DNA from: Thuidium tamariscinum
Taxonomy: Eukaryota; Streptophyta; Bryopsida; Hypnales; Thuidiaceae
Direction of reading: 5' to 3'
DNA length: 64,000 bases
Assembly (NCBI GenBank): GCA_947034885.2
Contig: OX344753.2
Location: forward strand, 13,702,001 to 13,766,000
The notes beneath the pieces are model-generated. The model was not told where the DNA came from. It saw only the letters and a program-made list of their open reading frames with translations, and made no database searches. Shown here piece by piece: positions 1-12,300 of the stretch (the stretch's first letter is position 1; the number at the start of each line of letters is the position of its first letter). Both the position numbers and the translations under genes were made by a program.

Positions 1-1580
1 TACAAACAACTTGTGTAGCCTTGTACACTTGTCCAAGAATTTTCTGCAATTTACTTATATTTTTTTTTATTTCTTATTTCTTAAAACAATTTATCCACAA
101 ATGAATTAAATTTATAGAAACAAAATTCAATTGAAAGCCGATGACTTTCAGACTTAAAAACCAAACATGAAAAACAACTTTGGTGCATTTCTATTCATTG
201 AGAGCTTTTTGGCGATACTAAGAATGACATAAAAAACTCCTATATTTCATTTTCCATAATTTAATTAAATTTACATCATAAAAATTGTTTACAAATCGAT
301 CATATGTTCAAAAGCAATGATACAAGTTAAGTGTAATCGTTATTCATCAACTTCTCCAATGGTATAAAGATAATGATTGGTAAGCACAGCTAGGGATATT
401 TGAACATTACATACAAAACAAACAAGAACAAATGTTACCATTCTATTTTTGCTTTTATTTTTATTCAACTTTAATTTTGCATATATAAGTAAATAATAAA
501 GCATGTAAGGTCTCTATAGTCTTGATTGATAATGAATCAAGAGGTCAAACTCTCTTATTTAAGGTATTGATGGTTATAATTTTGTTTTTAATTGATTTAA
601 AAAACTCAATTTTTACAATTAAAACAAAAATTCTCTCTTTTTCTCTTCCCCCTCTTTTTTCCTTTTTTTCCTCCCCCTCCCCTCTTTTTTCCTTTTTATC
701 TAGGAGTAGGCCTCGGGGGCTCTCCCCTGGGATATTGATAGCTATTAGATAGAAGAGAAATCCATTGGAGGTCATGAACATCAGTTTGGTCTCCAACAAA
801 TACTTATGAGTTTTTGAAAGTAGATGATTTGCATTGTTTCAAGAAAGATGATTTCCTGCACCCACCTGACGAGGCCCGAAAGGTCTTAGTACCGCCCTTT
901 CACTTCCTGCTAGTGCGAGTGTCGTGCGGAACTACAGGCGTTTGGCCGTTTCACAAACACAAGGTGTCTGGACTTGTAGCTGGGTCACTGGGGTTTCTTT
1001 GAATAATAATGTCCTGCATTGATATTGTAGATGGAGTCGATTGTGAGCCTCATTTAGGTCATCAGATATGCCTATCTCCTGCGAGTCACGCTGGCTAGCT
1101 TCTTTGGGGTTTGAGTTTCAGTCATGAATCCATCTATTTTGGTGACGAAACATGAAGTCTTGGCTGCATGCCGGAGCTGAGTTGTGGCAGATCGAGTGAG
1201 GTGCAGCTTGGAACAAAATGACGCACATGCGTAACTCTTATGCGCTTCCCAGGATATTCGCGTCGTTGCTAGCTTCTAATGGAATTGAGTTTCAGGATTG
1301 CTCGAGGGGATCGACTGTCAAAAGGGCTCAAATGGTTTGCGAAGCTCTCCACAAGTGCTATGTCTCTCGTTAGCTGCTTTGCTTTTATATTTGGAAAAAA
1401 ATTCTTGACAACTGTTCTGCAATAATTGGGGCTTGTGTGATCTGAGCTCTTGGTTTAGACTCTACCAGTAGATTGTTCGTAGAGGTGATTGATCAAAATT
1501 GCCCTCTCCATCTATAATTTAGAATTTGGTCGTTCAGGGTGATCCGGAAAATTAATCACAGAGGCTATGATCTATAGAAT
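1..1580. other. Intergenic stretch, no gene recognised
   Basis: The first 500 bases are AT-rich and featureless. A strong polypyrimidine tract (runs of C and T) lies at about 628-700, directly followed by a G/C-rich patch at 705-735. From about 850 to 1560 the base composition is more balanced and looks low-copy. Short open frames here lack convincing protein character. This part could be untranslated or promoter sequence of a neighbouring gene, but nothing in it can be named. Confidence 0.4.
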
Positions 1581-1619
1581 AGCAGTACTTACATACACAT
1601 GATCGGGAAAAAACTATAA

Positions 1620-1802
1620 TCAATCATTACTGTAAGTTTCATATTGGTTTGTAAATTCGTTTTGAATCACCATCGAGGGCTTCCATCCTACTCCGGATTG
1701 AAGACCTGTACAGAACTGAGGGTCGTCTGAGTAGATGTTGCCTTTGTCTTCACCAAGAACTTCGGCAATTTGCTTAGCTATTCCCATGTATTCCCAATTC
1801 AA
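1620..1802 (-). other. Possible exon fragment, SDR/epimerase-like C-terminus
   Basis: A 60-codon minus-strand frame sits 34 bases past the OMT-A stop codon. It ends with a segment of the form GWKPS, eight residues, F, three residues, Y, two residues, Y. This recalls the C-terminal 'GWkP....e.f..ty.wY' end of NAD-dependent epimerase/dehydratase (extended SDR) proteins, and the preceding IAKQIAEVLGED resembles the helix before it. No upstream Rossmann exon is visible in the window, so it would be a terminal exon or a remnant. The assignment rests on a weak pattern match. It could equally be a chance open frame in OMT-A 3' flank. Confidence 0.2.
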
Positions 1803-1835
1803 ACTTTCAATGCAAACTTTTATTGAGTCCTAAGA

Positions 1836-4409
1836 TTACTTGTGAAACTCGGTGACACCAAACATGTCTACTTTGCAGACGACTTGGACTTCTCTAAACC
1901 CTGTAGCCAAGCCCAGCTTGCGGTAGTCGCCTTCAGTGTGTTCTCGGGCTCCGGATGTGTTGAAGGCCAACATAAGGATGTCATCTTGTAGGGCCACCCG
2001 ATCCGCTCCTTCAAAGTTGATGATTTCGGGCAATATGGCGTCGAGTATGATCACTTTGCCGTCGGGGGGCAACGCCTCATAACACTTCTTCAAGACCTTC
2101 ACACACCTCTCGTCATCCCAGTCGTGCAAGATGTACTGCACATCAACATACATACAGCACACGAAACTTCAGTCAAATTCTTTTGAATTAGTGATTTATA
2201 TACGCAAATTAATATTCACATTGCATTTCATCCACAAGCCAATTCTAAGTTAGGCATTACCTCCCGAAGTCCCCTCCTAGCTTCCTAATCATTCACTCCC
2301 TTTCTTTCTCAAAGGTAAACTGTGCCAATCTACGTCCCACTCGAGGAACATTGAGCAAATTCAATGAAATTGAACGTCAATTTCGTTAGATTGGCAAGAC
2401 TCTATTTCCAATTTTATCTTCTCACAGGTCTCATCTCAGGCCACCAATTAGGACAGGTCGATAGATTTTGGGTTTAGGCTGCACATCCTAAACCACACCA
2501 AAGTAAACACCTGGAGAGTCCTACAGCGGGCACTGATAGTGGCTTTTAGAATCTACTTATTGTAACAGAAATGAACCAAGTGTTACCGAGACTATCAACG
2601 TCAATCTATTGAATGAGAATGGATGAAATTTCATGACCTTGTGCAAATGAGTCCAATGTGTGGTGCCTGGAATTGCACCAAATCAACGAGATGGATGATA
2701 GTCGTGTGTACTTTCTCGATGTCAATCAGTCATAAACCAAACTTAGTAATATTGTTATTCATATCCAATTGATCCCTTTTGAGTTAAAAGTCACATTCCA
2801 CGTCCAAGTTATGTGCATTTGACTGTCGGAGTTGGTGACCATAAATTCGGTGTCAAGTCTACAGTCACATGGTTCATACTACCAATTCTACTTCCTCCTA
2901 ATTAAATCAAGAATGAGGGAGCTGGGTGTGTGTGAATTCAGACAGACCTTCATGAAGATGGCGTCCCCGTCATTGGGAACGGACTCGAACATGTTCCCAG
3001 CCACATGCTCCACTCCTGCCAGGGCTCAACCAGTCCGCTTCAGATCCCTCTCTCGGTCATATATGCTTACAAACCTAGCTTTCACCAGTAATCTACAGTA
3101 CAAGACAAACAGAAGGTCCACAACGTACTTGCAGAATTAAGGGAGTTTTGAGAGTTTAGCATGCCAAGGAAATGAAAACGGACATATGTGCACTGCAAAA
3201 CTTCAGTACAGATTCCAAAGGGCTCTGCCTTACAATCGCAAGCGACATTTCCGGGTCGAAATCCATGTATTCAAGAGTTTAGGAGTTCTAGTAGGAATTG
3301 TACAATTTGCACCAGTCAGGCCTGCTGAGTTTTAAGAGTTTAGCATGAGGGAAGTGAAAAACGGCCTTACCATCTTCGTTAAATCATTAATTGCCATCTC
3401 CTACTTGCTTAAGTATGTGATTTCTTGTACCCCGTTTCATTAGCATGAAGTTACACTCTTGAAACTCCTTAGCCTTGTGCTGAGATCGAAAGTGCAAACA
3501 AAAATGAACCTGCAGCACTCCAAAATTTCAATCCAAATGAAGAATTCCAAGAGCTCTGACGAAATCAACTCCGATGCAGCTCCAAATCATTCCATCCATT
3601 CATGCATCCACGAGTTTCGAATCCCTACTCGGAATTGGCTTGCACGCGCTGATCACATGCGGCTGGTCGAAGTTGATAGCTCGTATATGCGCATATCTTT
3701 CCGTGACCAGCTTCATCGCCGACCCCAGCCCCCCTCCCACGTCCACCAGCACCTTCACCCCTTCCAGCCCTTTGTACTCATCCAGCACCGCCTTCAAATA
3801 GATTTGCGAGTGTCCAGCCATCGCCTTATTAAACACCTCATCAAACTCCGCATTCTGCTTCCCGTACTCCCACACACTCTGCCCTCCATGCGCCCTGGCG
3901 AACGCATTGACCTCGTCGTCCTCCACCACCGCCTCATGCAAGTGCTCCCAACTGCTTCCGAAGTGGGCTGGCTGGGCCATGAACAGGAGGTGCACGAAAG
4001 AGCCGTGCTCTGGGTCGTCGACAAGAAAGCGAGCGATGGGTTCCAAGGCATAGCGACGCTCGGTGACGACGGAGGGAGACGCGGAGAGAAGCTGGCCGTC
4101 TGAGGAGTTCGTGGTGGTGACGGTTTCGCGAAGGATGCGCTCGCCGCTCACCATGCGGAGGAGACGGGAGAGGTAGGAGATGTTGATGGGTTTTCCTAGG
4201 AGTGCGAGAGCCGCGATCTCGGCGGCGGTGAGCGAAGCGTTGGGGCCGGCACGTGAGAGAGCTTCGAAGACTTGGAGGCGGGCGAGTGCGGCGACGGCGC
4301 CGGGGACACAAGGGCTGATGACGAGTTGGTAAGCTGCGAGGCGGACGTAGTCGAGGCTGGTGGGAGGCTGCGAGTGCGCGACGTCCAAACTACTGGCCTT
4401 GGTGTCCAT
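1836..4409 (-). CDS. OMT-A, COMT-like O-methyltransferase (3 exons)
   Basis: Predicted S-adenosylmethionine-dependent O-methyltransferase of the plant caffeate/flavonoid class, probably cytosolic, methylating a phenolic hydroxyl; substrate unknown. Exons on the minus strand are 4409-3629, 3015-2948 and 2135-1836, giving 382 aa, normal for the family. Intron 1 is GT..AG, phase 1; intron 2 starts GTCTGT, ends CAG, phase 0. The N-terminal half is the dimerisation region. The SAM loop is VDVGGGLG (about 222-229), followed by NFDQPHV. Exon 2 encodes VEHVAGNMFESVP and IFMK. Exon 3 opens YILHDW, with the expected catalytic base His at about 287. Of the two supporting glutamates in alfalfa COMT, one is Asp here (about 315) and one is retained (about 348, in GAREHT). 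The start is the first ATG; the frame stays open upstream to a GTG at 4499. Closest in the window to OMT-E; divergent from OMT-B. Confidence 0.86.
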
Positions 4410-4496
4410 GGTGTTCGTGGGATTCAATTCAAGCTCACGAGTCGGCAAGAGTTCGGCAAGCAAAGGCACTGCAAGAGACTCACGAACAGCTCGGGT

Positions 4497-4690
4497 CACA
4501 GCCCGACGAATTCCCAGCCTGACTCACAGCTCGATTCACAGCCCGAATTTCCACAGCTCAGATCAAGTGCCGTACCAATCAGCTGCGTACCACGTACGTT
4601 CTTCCCCGGTTAATGGAGGTGCATTCAAGTGATCCTCACTTTCAACAGGATTTGTCTTTCACTGCGACAAGCTCAACTGTCATGTATGGC
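4497..4690 (-). promoter_or_regulatory. Conserved 5' flank of OMT-A
   Basis: Read on the minus strand, this stretch holds a block (AGCTTGTCGCAGTGAAAGAC onward, about 4625-4672) that recurs before OMT-E and OMT-D and, more diverged, before OMT-B and OMT-C. Between the block and the ATG lies a degenerate short repeat of about 13-14 bases of the type GCTGTGARTCGRGC. The conservation marks a shared promoter/5' UTR region. No single TATA box or transcription start can be fixed by eye. Confidence 0.45.
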
Positions 4691-4829
4691 TCCAGCTATC
4701 TGAATCTAACGGAAAATAGTTTCGCAACACTGGTGACGAATTGAGGATACAGGCTATTGTAAGCAATGAATAAATTATTTACAAAACATATCATTCGACC
4801 AATTTTACAGTTGAAGCTTATTGGTCGAA

Positions 4830-5552
4830 GGGTGATTGCAAGAAACACTTGTCCTATTTTGTGTCACACGTTGCATTCTGATTTGTTTTTTGGCCATAAC
4901 TTTTGTGTTTTAGCTCTGATTGACTCAAGATTTGTATGGAAGGTACTCATAACTATTATAAATCATCCATAATTTTTTCATAATTTTCAAAAATATTTTA
5001 CTATCCAAAAATAGACCCCAATTGGATGTCACACTTGGCAATTTAGGGGTTTTCAATACTTGAGCTATACCTTTTTTTAATGATTTTAACATGAAATTTG
5101 GATGAGGTGGTCTTCTAATAGACTTCTAGCTTTCCAAGAAAGGATTTTAAAAAAAAGTTAATTTTGTGAGGTGTAGAGGTCTACAAAGTGAGCTCCCTTC
5201 TGCTTGTATTTTGAAACATATAAAATATTATTTTGGTGGGTTTTTTTGTGAATGACCATCTCCATAAAGTTTTTGCAAATGGCCTCTTTTTATTTTTTGA
5301 AAATATCTATTTTTACTATTTTTTCCTAATTAAATCATGAAGATATGTATTTTTTAGAGGTTTGGCACTTTTCAAGTTCTCCTACTTAGAGAATTTTTCT
5401 ATCCATTTCCTTCAGTGAAAACCTTCATCTTAGAGGTATGTACACTATTCATATTTTTTAAATTTTTTAAAAATTAATTTTCAAATTTTAAAGTACTCCC
5501 AAAAAAATCAGTCAAACACAACAAATAGGACAGGTGTTTCTTACAATCACCC
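4830..5552 (+). mobile_element. GGGTGATTGC-family element E1 (723 bp)
   Basis: Non-autonomous DNA transposon. The left end reads GGGTGATTGCAAGAAACACT and the right end is its near-complement (GTGTTTCTTACAATCACCC). It is flanked by the 4-bp direct repeat CGAA (4826-4829 and 5553-5556). No open frame of note. It belongs to the subfamily whose left end continues CTTGTCCTATTTTGTGTCAC. It has landed inside a short natural inverted repeat: ACAAAACATATCATTCG lies just left and CGAAATGATATGTTTTGT just right. Confidence 0.85.
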
Positions 5553-5556
5553 CGAA

Positions 5557-5997
5557 ATGATATGTTTTGTAAATAAGCTTGAGTGTTGGTTGAATGTTTC
5601 CACTTGTGCCGAGGGGTAATATTTGCAATGAGAATTTGGTTAAGTAGTAGGTCTAAGTTCATTCCTAAGACCCTCAATAACAACATTTTAACCCTTTAAC
5701 GTTGAAGAGGACATTTTGCCTCCGCAGAATGAGAGAGAATCTTCCCTTGTAGAATGGAAGTGCAACTATTGGTCCTTGGTGGAAAGGGGAAATCTTCTAC
5801 ATGGCTTTGACTTCCAATGAATATATTTGACTTTTCCAAAGTAGATGATGTCACACGGAATCAAATTGCATAATTTCCATGGTCACCAGTTCGTCATTCA
5901 AGGGTTAGGGCAATAATAGACGCTAGAGTCGTATTCTAATAGATGAACGAGAACATTTTATAGTATAGGATAGAACTGCAAGTATTCATCTTTAGAA
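5557..5997. other. Intergenic, outside the inverted duplication
   Basis: AT-rich sequence between element E1 and the outer limit of the left arm. I find no counterpart beyond the matching limit on the right (after about 34700), and no coding signal. Confidence 0.4.
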
Positions 5998-8090
5998 TTA
6001 GGAGTGAAAAAGGAAGATCTTCTATTGAACCTTGACTTCAAATGCACACTTTTAATTTTTTTTAATACCAATGATTCCCTCGGTTTCAGAAAAGATGATA
6101 CCCCATCAACACCAAGTGGGATCATATCTGAAACACATATAATTATACAGAATTTCTACAGTAGGGTATAGAGTCAATTGGAGCCGTAAACCACTGCTTC
6201 AAAATCATTAGCAGCTGCCCGCTCATATTATAAACAAAAGCGGAAAGGTGAGATCCGCACAACTGAATTCCAGGACTGTCATCCTGAGATAACTGAAGCC
6301 TATTCCTCCAAAAGTACAAAGAAATAGAAGCTGGGCGGAGGTGTAAATAGGGCAAAATGGTAAGAGTACGTATTTCAGACGTCATGGCTGACGTATGGCT
6401 GACGTATTGTGGTACCACGTGATTGTACTTTTCATTGGAAAAAATTCATGGTTTGTATCTTCTTATCCACTTAGGGAAAAGAGCCAATGTTAAGTGTAAT
6501 AGGTGGGTCTATGAAATCTGGAATGCATTCAAATGAGAAATCCACATTTATATTGAATAAAATATTCATTTTTGAAGAAAAAAATCTTTATTTTTCTACA
6601 TTGTTCTTCATCCTTATGTTTATACACATTGAGCTTAATCTCACAATGGATTTCCTATGTCATACAAAGTCAAATGGTTAAGTTATCCATTACAGGTACC
6701 TCTACTTCACTATTTATGGTCCCACTATCAAGGTTGAAGGACCAAAACATTTTGACTAAATTGTAGGCAACCCAAGAAGAAGGCAACCCAAGAGGTTATG
6801 TAATTTTCCTATACTGAAATGATTTTTGTCTACAGTAATTTTCAAAGTTGAAAATATAAAATAGCATAGATGATACACAAGACTCACCTTGAATGTATAC
6901 ACTTGAAATGTGAAATGCCTCAACTTGCTTGGTGATTTTACAAATTGTGATCATTGTTTTGAAGCTTAATAATTATTGAGCCCTTGTGAGTTTTTACAAC
7001 CATCATGTATCTAACTCACAATGGAGTTGGAAATTCTAAACATACAAAACATGTAGGTTTGAAATTCTCTTGTGTACTCTTGAACCTCATATATCTAGAA
7101 TTACTCTTGCTAGTTCATTTCTTGTAGTTAAAGTTTATTTGCATGGACATACATGCCATGCAATTTATGTGAGAAATGGTACTTGTTTTTTGTTTAGTTC
7201 ATGTGGCAATAGTTAAACACCACCTATAATAAAAAAGAAGATGAGCCAATTTAAAAGGAGGAAGCTACTAAAGGTATAATTTTCTTAGAATCTTAAAGAG
7301 AATTTGAGAGTGCTCAACAAATTTTGTTTTGTTGATTCATAAAATGAATTCCTAAAAATAATCATTCCAAATGAAGAATAAAAAAAGAGAATGAAATTTC
7401 TACTTAGATTTAAATGTCTGTAGGTTTGTTGAAAACCTTTTAAATCAATTATGTTGATAATAATGCAAAAATCATAATTAAAAAAGGTTCAAAATTCTAT
7501 ATTATAAAAATCAATGAAAAACATTGTATGTATTCATGGCAATCCTAAAAATGAATCTACATTCAAAACAAACAAACAAATCATGAGGTTCAAACCAAAA
7601 CTTCTTTTCAGGACCTAAGGAGTAGGATCATGGAAACTTGGAAATCAAGAAAAGGTTGCAAAAAGTTGCACAAATTCTTAAAATATAATCAAATATGCTT
7701 ACCATAGAAAGCAAACTTCATTTGATAATAGTAGTTGGGCTCAAACTCCAAAATTCTCTTTCTTATGTATGAATTTTAGATTTTTAGAAAGGAACAACAA
7801 AATTGGTGATCTATTTTTTATGCGTAAGGTAGAACCACTCATAACCGATTATTTAAGGTAGTGTACATATGATTTGGTGTACTGCAAGGCTAAACAAATA
7901 TTTTCAAAGATACAATGATAGAAATGGTACGGATTGCAATAACTTTAGTAATTTTATTGCATGAACTGAAATCACCACAAATATTGAAAGGCAAAAAGTG
8001 TGCTAGCTAGACCCATAACCAATTTGTAGACTCTTCTAATTCCCATGTAAAAAATAACTACTTTTTTATTCCCTCTTTTCTACTTTCTTG

Positions 8091-8366
8091 CTTCCTACTT
8101 TGGAACATGTGCCATCAACTTTTAGTCCTAACTTTGAAAAAGAGAAAAAAATACATTCTAGCCTTAGTTAGAAATAGGTCCATTGACAAGTTGGCTATAA
8201 GTGATGGTTGGTTATGGATGATTTTATTCCTACTTTCTTGCTTCCTACTTTGGGACATGTGCCATGAATTTTGAGTCTCAACTTTGAAAAAGGGAATAAA
8301 AAAAATTCTAGCCTTAGTTGGAAATATGTCCATTGATAAGTTGGCTATGGGTGCTTATTGGTTATG
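8091..8366 (+). repeat. Tandem duplication, period 140 bp
   Basis: A segment beginning TACTTTCTTGCTTCCTACTT occurs at 8091 and again at 8231. The two copies match over nearly the whole 140-base period with scattered substitutions. The corresponding parts of the right arm (about 30130-30290) and of the OMT-D flank (about 38110-38300) carry a single copy, so the duplication is private to the left arm. Confidence 0.85.
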
Positions 8367-8959
8367 GGAACCATTCAAGAGGATTTTTGAGCTCTAAAGA
8401 AGGCCTCTAAGAGGGGTGGTTGGAAGGGTGCTTTTGTATTTAAATATTGTCCTTGAGGAAGACTATTCCCCTATACCCGCTCATTGGAAAAGAAAAAAAA
8501 TATTGATTTATTTTTGCGGGACAATAGGTCCCATTGGATGAGTCACGGAGACCATATGAAGCTTTATCATTTAAAATTTGGGCTTAGGACATGAGGATGA
8601 TACAACTATGAACATTATATTGTACAACCATTAAGATAATAATATAATATTGTACATCTAATCCACTAATGGATTCTTCTTTGACAACCATCAATATAAT
8701 ATTGTAGTATTCAAATTTAATATTTGGTAATAGGACCTTGTTGGTTTGTCATCTATTGTAGTCCTCACTTGTACTTCACACAAGATAGCAACAAGCAAGT
8801 AGATACTTGTGCTACTAATTTTGCTCTTCATTAAATAGGAGTGCATGTCAATCTTTGGAGGCTTTCTATGCACCTCAAAAATCCTCTAATGCTTGCTCTT
8901 GTGTTGTGTTGAGAAGTAAAAAATGCATTGATGAGATCAGTAAATATCTGCCACATGCA

Positions 8960-9378
8960 TTAGGTTGTAACGCTTGTCGCCGTCACCGAGAGGTAGAAAG
9001 AGAGGATCGCTTACACCTCCGTAGAACTGACTCCGTAGAACTGGTAAGCAACTGAGCACGTACATGATAGCTGAGCAGTGATCGAGTACCGAAGACGATT
9101 CTGTTGCACTTGATTATCATCTCTGTGAAAATTCGGGCTCTCAATCTGTTCGTTGCAGTGCCTCTGCGCTGATTTGGGCTCTCCATGTGGTACGTACGTT
9201 GACTACGTTCTGATCTAGTTGATCGATCAATTGGCACGATTCAGTTGCACTTGTTCAGGCTGTGTATCGAGCTGTGAGTCGAGCCGGGAATTCATCGGGC
9301 TGAGACCCGTGCCGTGAGTATCGTGCACTCTGTGACTTTGCTGCCGAATTTGAATTCGAAGAGCCTGACTTGAATCCC
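8960..9378 (+). promoter_or_regulatory. Conserved 5' flank of OMT-B
   Basis: This contains the block CGCTTGTCGCCGTCACCGAG followed by an AGAGAGGATCGCTTACACCTCC stretch (about 8973-9022). It is shared with OMT-C (inverted, about 29985-30030) and recognisably related to the OMT-A/E block. The ~100 bases before the ATG hold the GAGCTGTGAGTCGAGC-type short repeat. It is probably promoter plus 5' UTR. No in-frame ATG lies between the stop at 9301 and the ATG at 9379. Confidence 0.45.
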
Positions 9379-12300
9379 ATGGACATCATGGTAACCAGCT
9401 TGGTCAGTACTGTGGGCGTCGCGCACTCGCACCCTCCCACCAGCCCTGACAACGTCCGCACCGCAGCCTACCAACTCATGTTCAGCGCTCTCGTCCCCGC
9501 CGCTGTCGCCGCCCTCGTCCGCCTCCAAGTCTTCGAAGCTCTCTCACGCGCCGGCCCCAACGCTTCGCTGACCGCCACCGAGATCGCGGCTCTCGCACTC
9601 CCAGGAAAACCCATCAACATCTCCCACCTCTCTCGTCTCCTCCGCGTGGTGAGCAGTAAGCGCATCCTTCGCGAAACCGTCACCACCACGAACTCCTCAG
9701 ACGACCAGCTTCCTCCCGCGTCACCCTCCGGCGTCACCGAGCGTCGCTACGCCTTGGAACCCATCGCTCGCTTTTTTGTCGACGACCCGGAGCAGGACTC
9801 CTTGGTGCACATGCTGTTACTTCTCGATCAAGCCCACACCGGCAGGGCCTGGCAGCACTTGCACGAGGCGGTGGTGGATGACGAGATGACTCCGCTCTCG
9901 CTCGCGCATGGAGGGCTCGGTTTGTGGGAGTACCTGCAGCAGGATGCGGAAGCTGATGAGTTGTTCAATACGGCGATGGCCGAAAACTCGCAAATCTATT
10001 TGAAGGCGGTGTTGGATGAGTACAAAGGGCTGGAAGGGGTGAAGGTGCTGGTGGATGTGGGAGGGGGGCTGGGGTCGGCGATGAAGCTGGTCACGGAGAG
10101 ACATGCGCATGTGCGAGCAGTGAACTTCGACCAGCCGCATGTGATCAGCGCGTGCAAGCCAATTCCGAGTAGGATTCCGAAACTCTGGCTGGGATACATG
10201 CATTGATGGATGGGTTTGGGTTTGGATTTGGATCGGAGTTGATTTCATCAGAGCTCTTGGAATTCTTGATAATTTGGATTGCAGTCTGGAGTGCAGCACA
10301 CCTGCCAGTGTTTGATTTTTGTGTGCACTGTCGATCTCAACAGAGGAGAGACAATCTGAAGAGTTCGATCACCAGCATGCTAAAGTAAAGGGTTCTTAGA
10401 TAAGTAGGAGGTCACGGAAATTAATGATTGAACGAAGATCTCGTATTTGAAGTCTGTTTTCACTTCCTCCATGCTGAACTAATAAAACTCCAGGCTTAGT
10501 TCTGCGAGGTGTGGACCTTCTGCTTGCGTTTTATATATTGTCCATTGCTGGAACTGAAAGCGGAATGGTTGACCCCTGGCAGGAGTGGAGCATGTGGCTG
10601 GGAACATGTTCGAGTCCGTTCCCAATGACGGGGACGCCATCTTCATGAAGGTCTGTCCGAATTCACAAACCCGTATCTCCCTCATTCTTGAATCAGGAGG
10701 AAGTAGAATTGGTAGTTTGAACCATGTGACTGTAGACAGTGCGTGAACTGGCCCCTGGCTCGGCCACTCCAAGTAATTTCAGGGGTGCAAGTAAAACCAA
10801 AAAAACTCCTATTTTGTCCTTCACTAATCCACCTCGTTCAGACGTTCGTTGTTCCAGGGCCTCTGATTGCAAATATGAATTCATAATTTGCAAAAAAAAA
10901 TTATTTACGAAAAAAAAAATTCCAGCGTTTTCCCAAGCGGCCGAGCGAGGGGGTCAGTTCACCCCGGCCACTGTAGACTAGACACCGAATTTGAGGGTCA
11001 GAACCTCCGAAAGTCAGTAAAGATAACTTGGAGTGACGTGAAAAATGACTGAAAGAGATGGGATATGAACAATATTAATGTAATTATGGCGGATTTCGTT
11101 AAAATGGCGGTATTCCACTAATTTGACACTTTTGACAGTTCAGACCGTGCAGTTTGAAATCTACACTTGTCATAGGTTTTTGAAATCTATATGTGTTGTA
11201 GATTTCTGAAATCCATACCTATCCAAGATATTGCAGACCGTGAGATCTGAAATCTAAATGTGTCATAGATTTTGAAAATCTATATCTGTCTTAGATATTA
11301 ATTTTCAGTTCAGACTGCGCAATCTGAAAATGGCATTTGGAATACCGTTAATGAAATTGGCCATAATTATATTAATAAATTTGATATGACCAAATGAATT
11401 GACATCATGAAACTGTGCACAATTGTTGTCAATTTCGGTAAATTGGGGCGATTCTAGGTACCACACATGGGATATTCATCTGCACAATGCTCTCAAAATT
11501 AGAACCACACGTCCTAGATTTGCGATTCAGGCCATGCTCCCTGAAAATAATAATATTGCCAAAGTCATGGAATTTCTTCAATTATGGCAAATTTTGATAA
11601 TATGGCACTATTCCATATGCCATTTTTTAGACTGCAGTTTGATCTGAAAATTGACATCTAGGATAGGTATAGATTTTCAAACATCTAGGACTCATATAGG
11701 CTTCAAAAATCTATAATAAGTGTAGATTTCAAATTGCACAATCTGAAACATGTTGGACTCATACAGATTTCAAACATCTACTATGTATATAAGTTTTAAA
11801 AATCTATGACTGATTTAAATTTCAGACTAAGCAGTTTGATCTGTAAAAAGTGTCAAAGTAATGGAATTTTGTCTTTAAAGGCAAATTTCGTTAAAATGGC
11901 GGTATTCCTTATGCCATTTTTCAGACCGCATGGTCTAAATTAAAAACTGACATCTAGGAACGGTATAGATTTCAAACATCTAGGACATTTGTAGATTTTC
12001 AAAAATCTATGAAAAGTTTAGATTTCAGACCGTGCAGTCTAAAACATCTTGTACAGGTGTAGATTTCAAGAATCTATGATTGTTGTAGATTTCAGACCGT
12101 GCGGTCTGAACTGTCCAAAATGTCAAACTAATGGAATACCGCCATTTTAACAAAATTCGCCATCTTTTCAACGAAATTTTCCACAATTATAACTAAGTAG
12201 ATTAACGTTGATAGGCTCTGCAGCACTTGGTTCTATTCCGTTACTAGCAGCAAGCAAATTCTATCTGGAAGCCACTATCACTGCTTGGAGGGCTCAGTCT

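Noticed and set aside
3459..4103. Long plus-strand frame over OMT-A exon 1 (and similar antisense frames over OMT-B, C and E)
   Set aside because: These are antisense shadows of GC-rich exon 1. The sense frames carry the conserved methyltransferase motifs and splice correctly.
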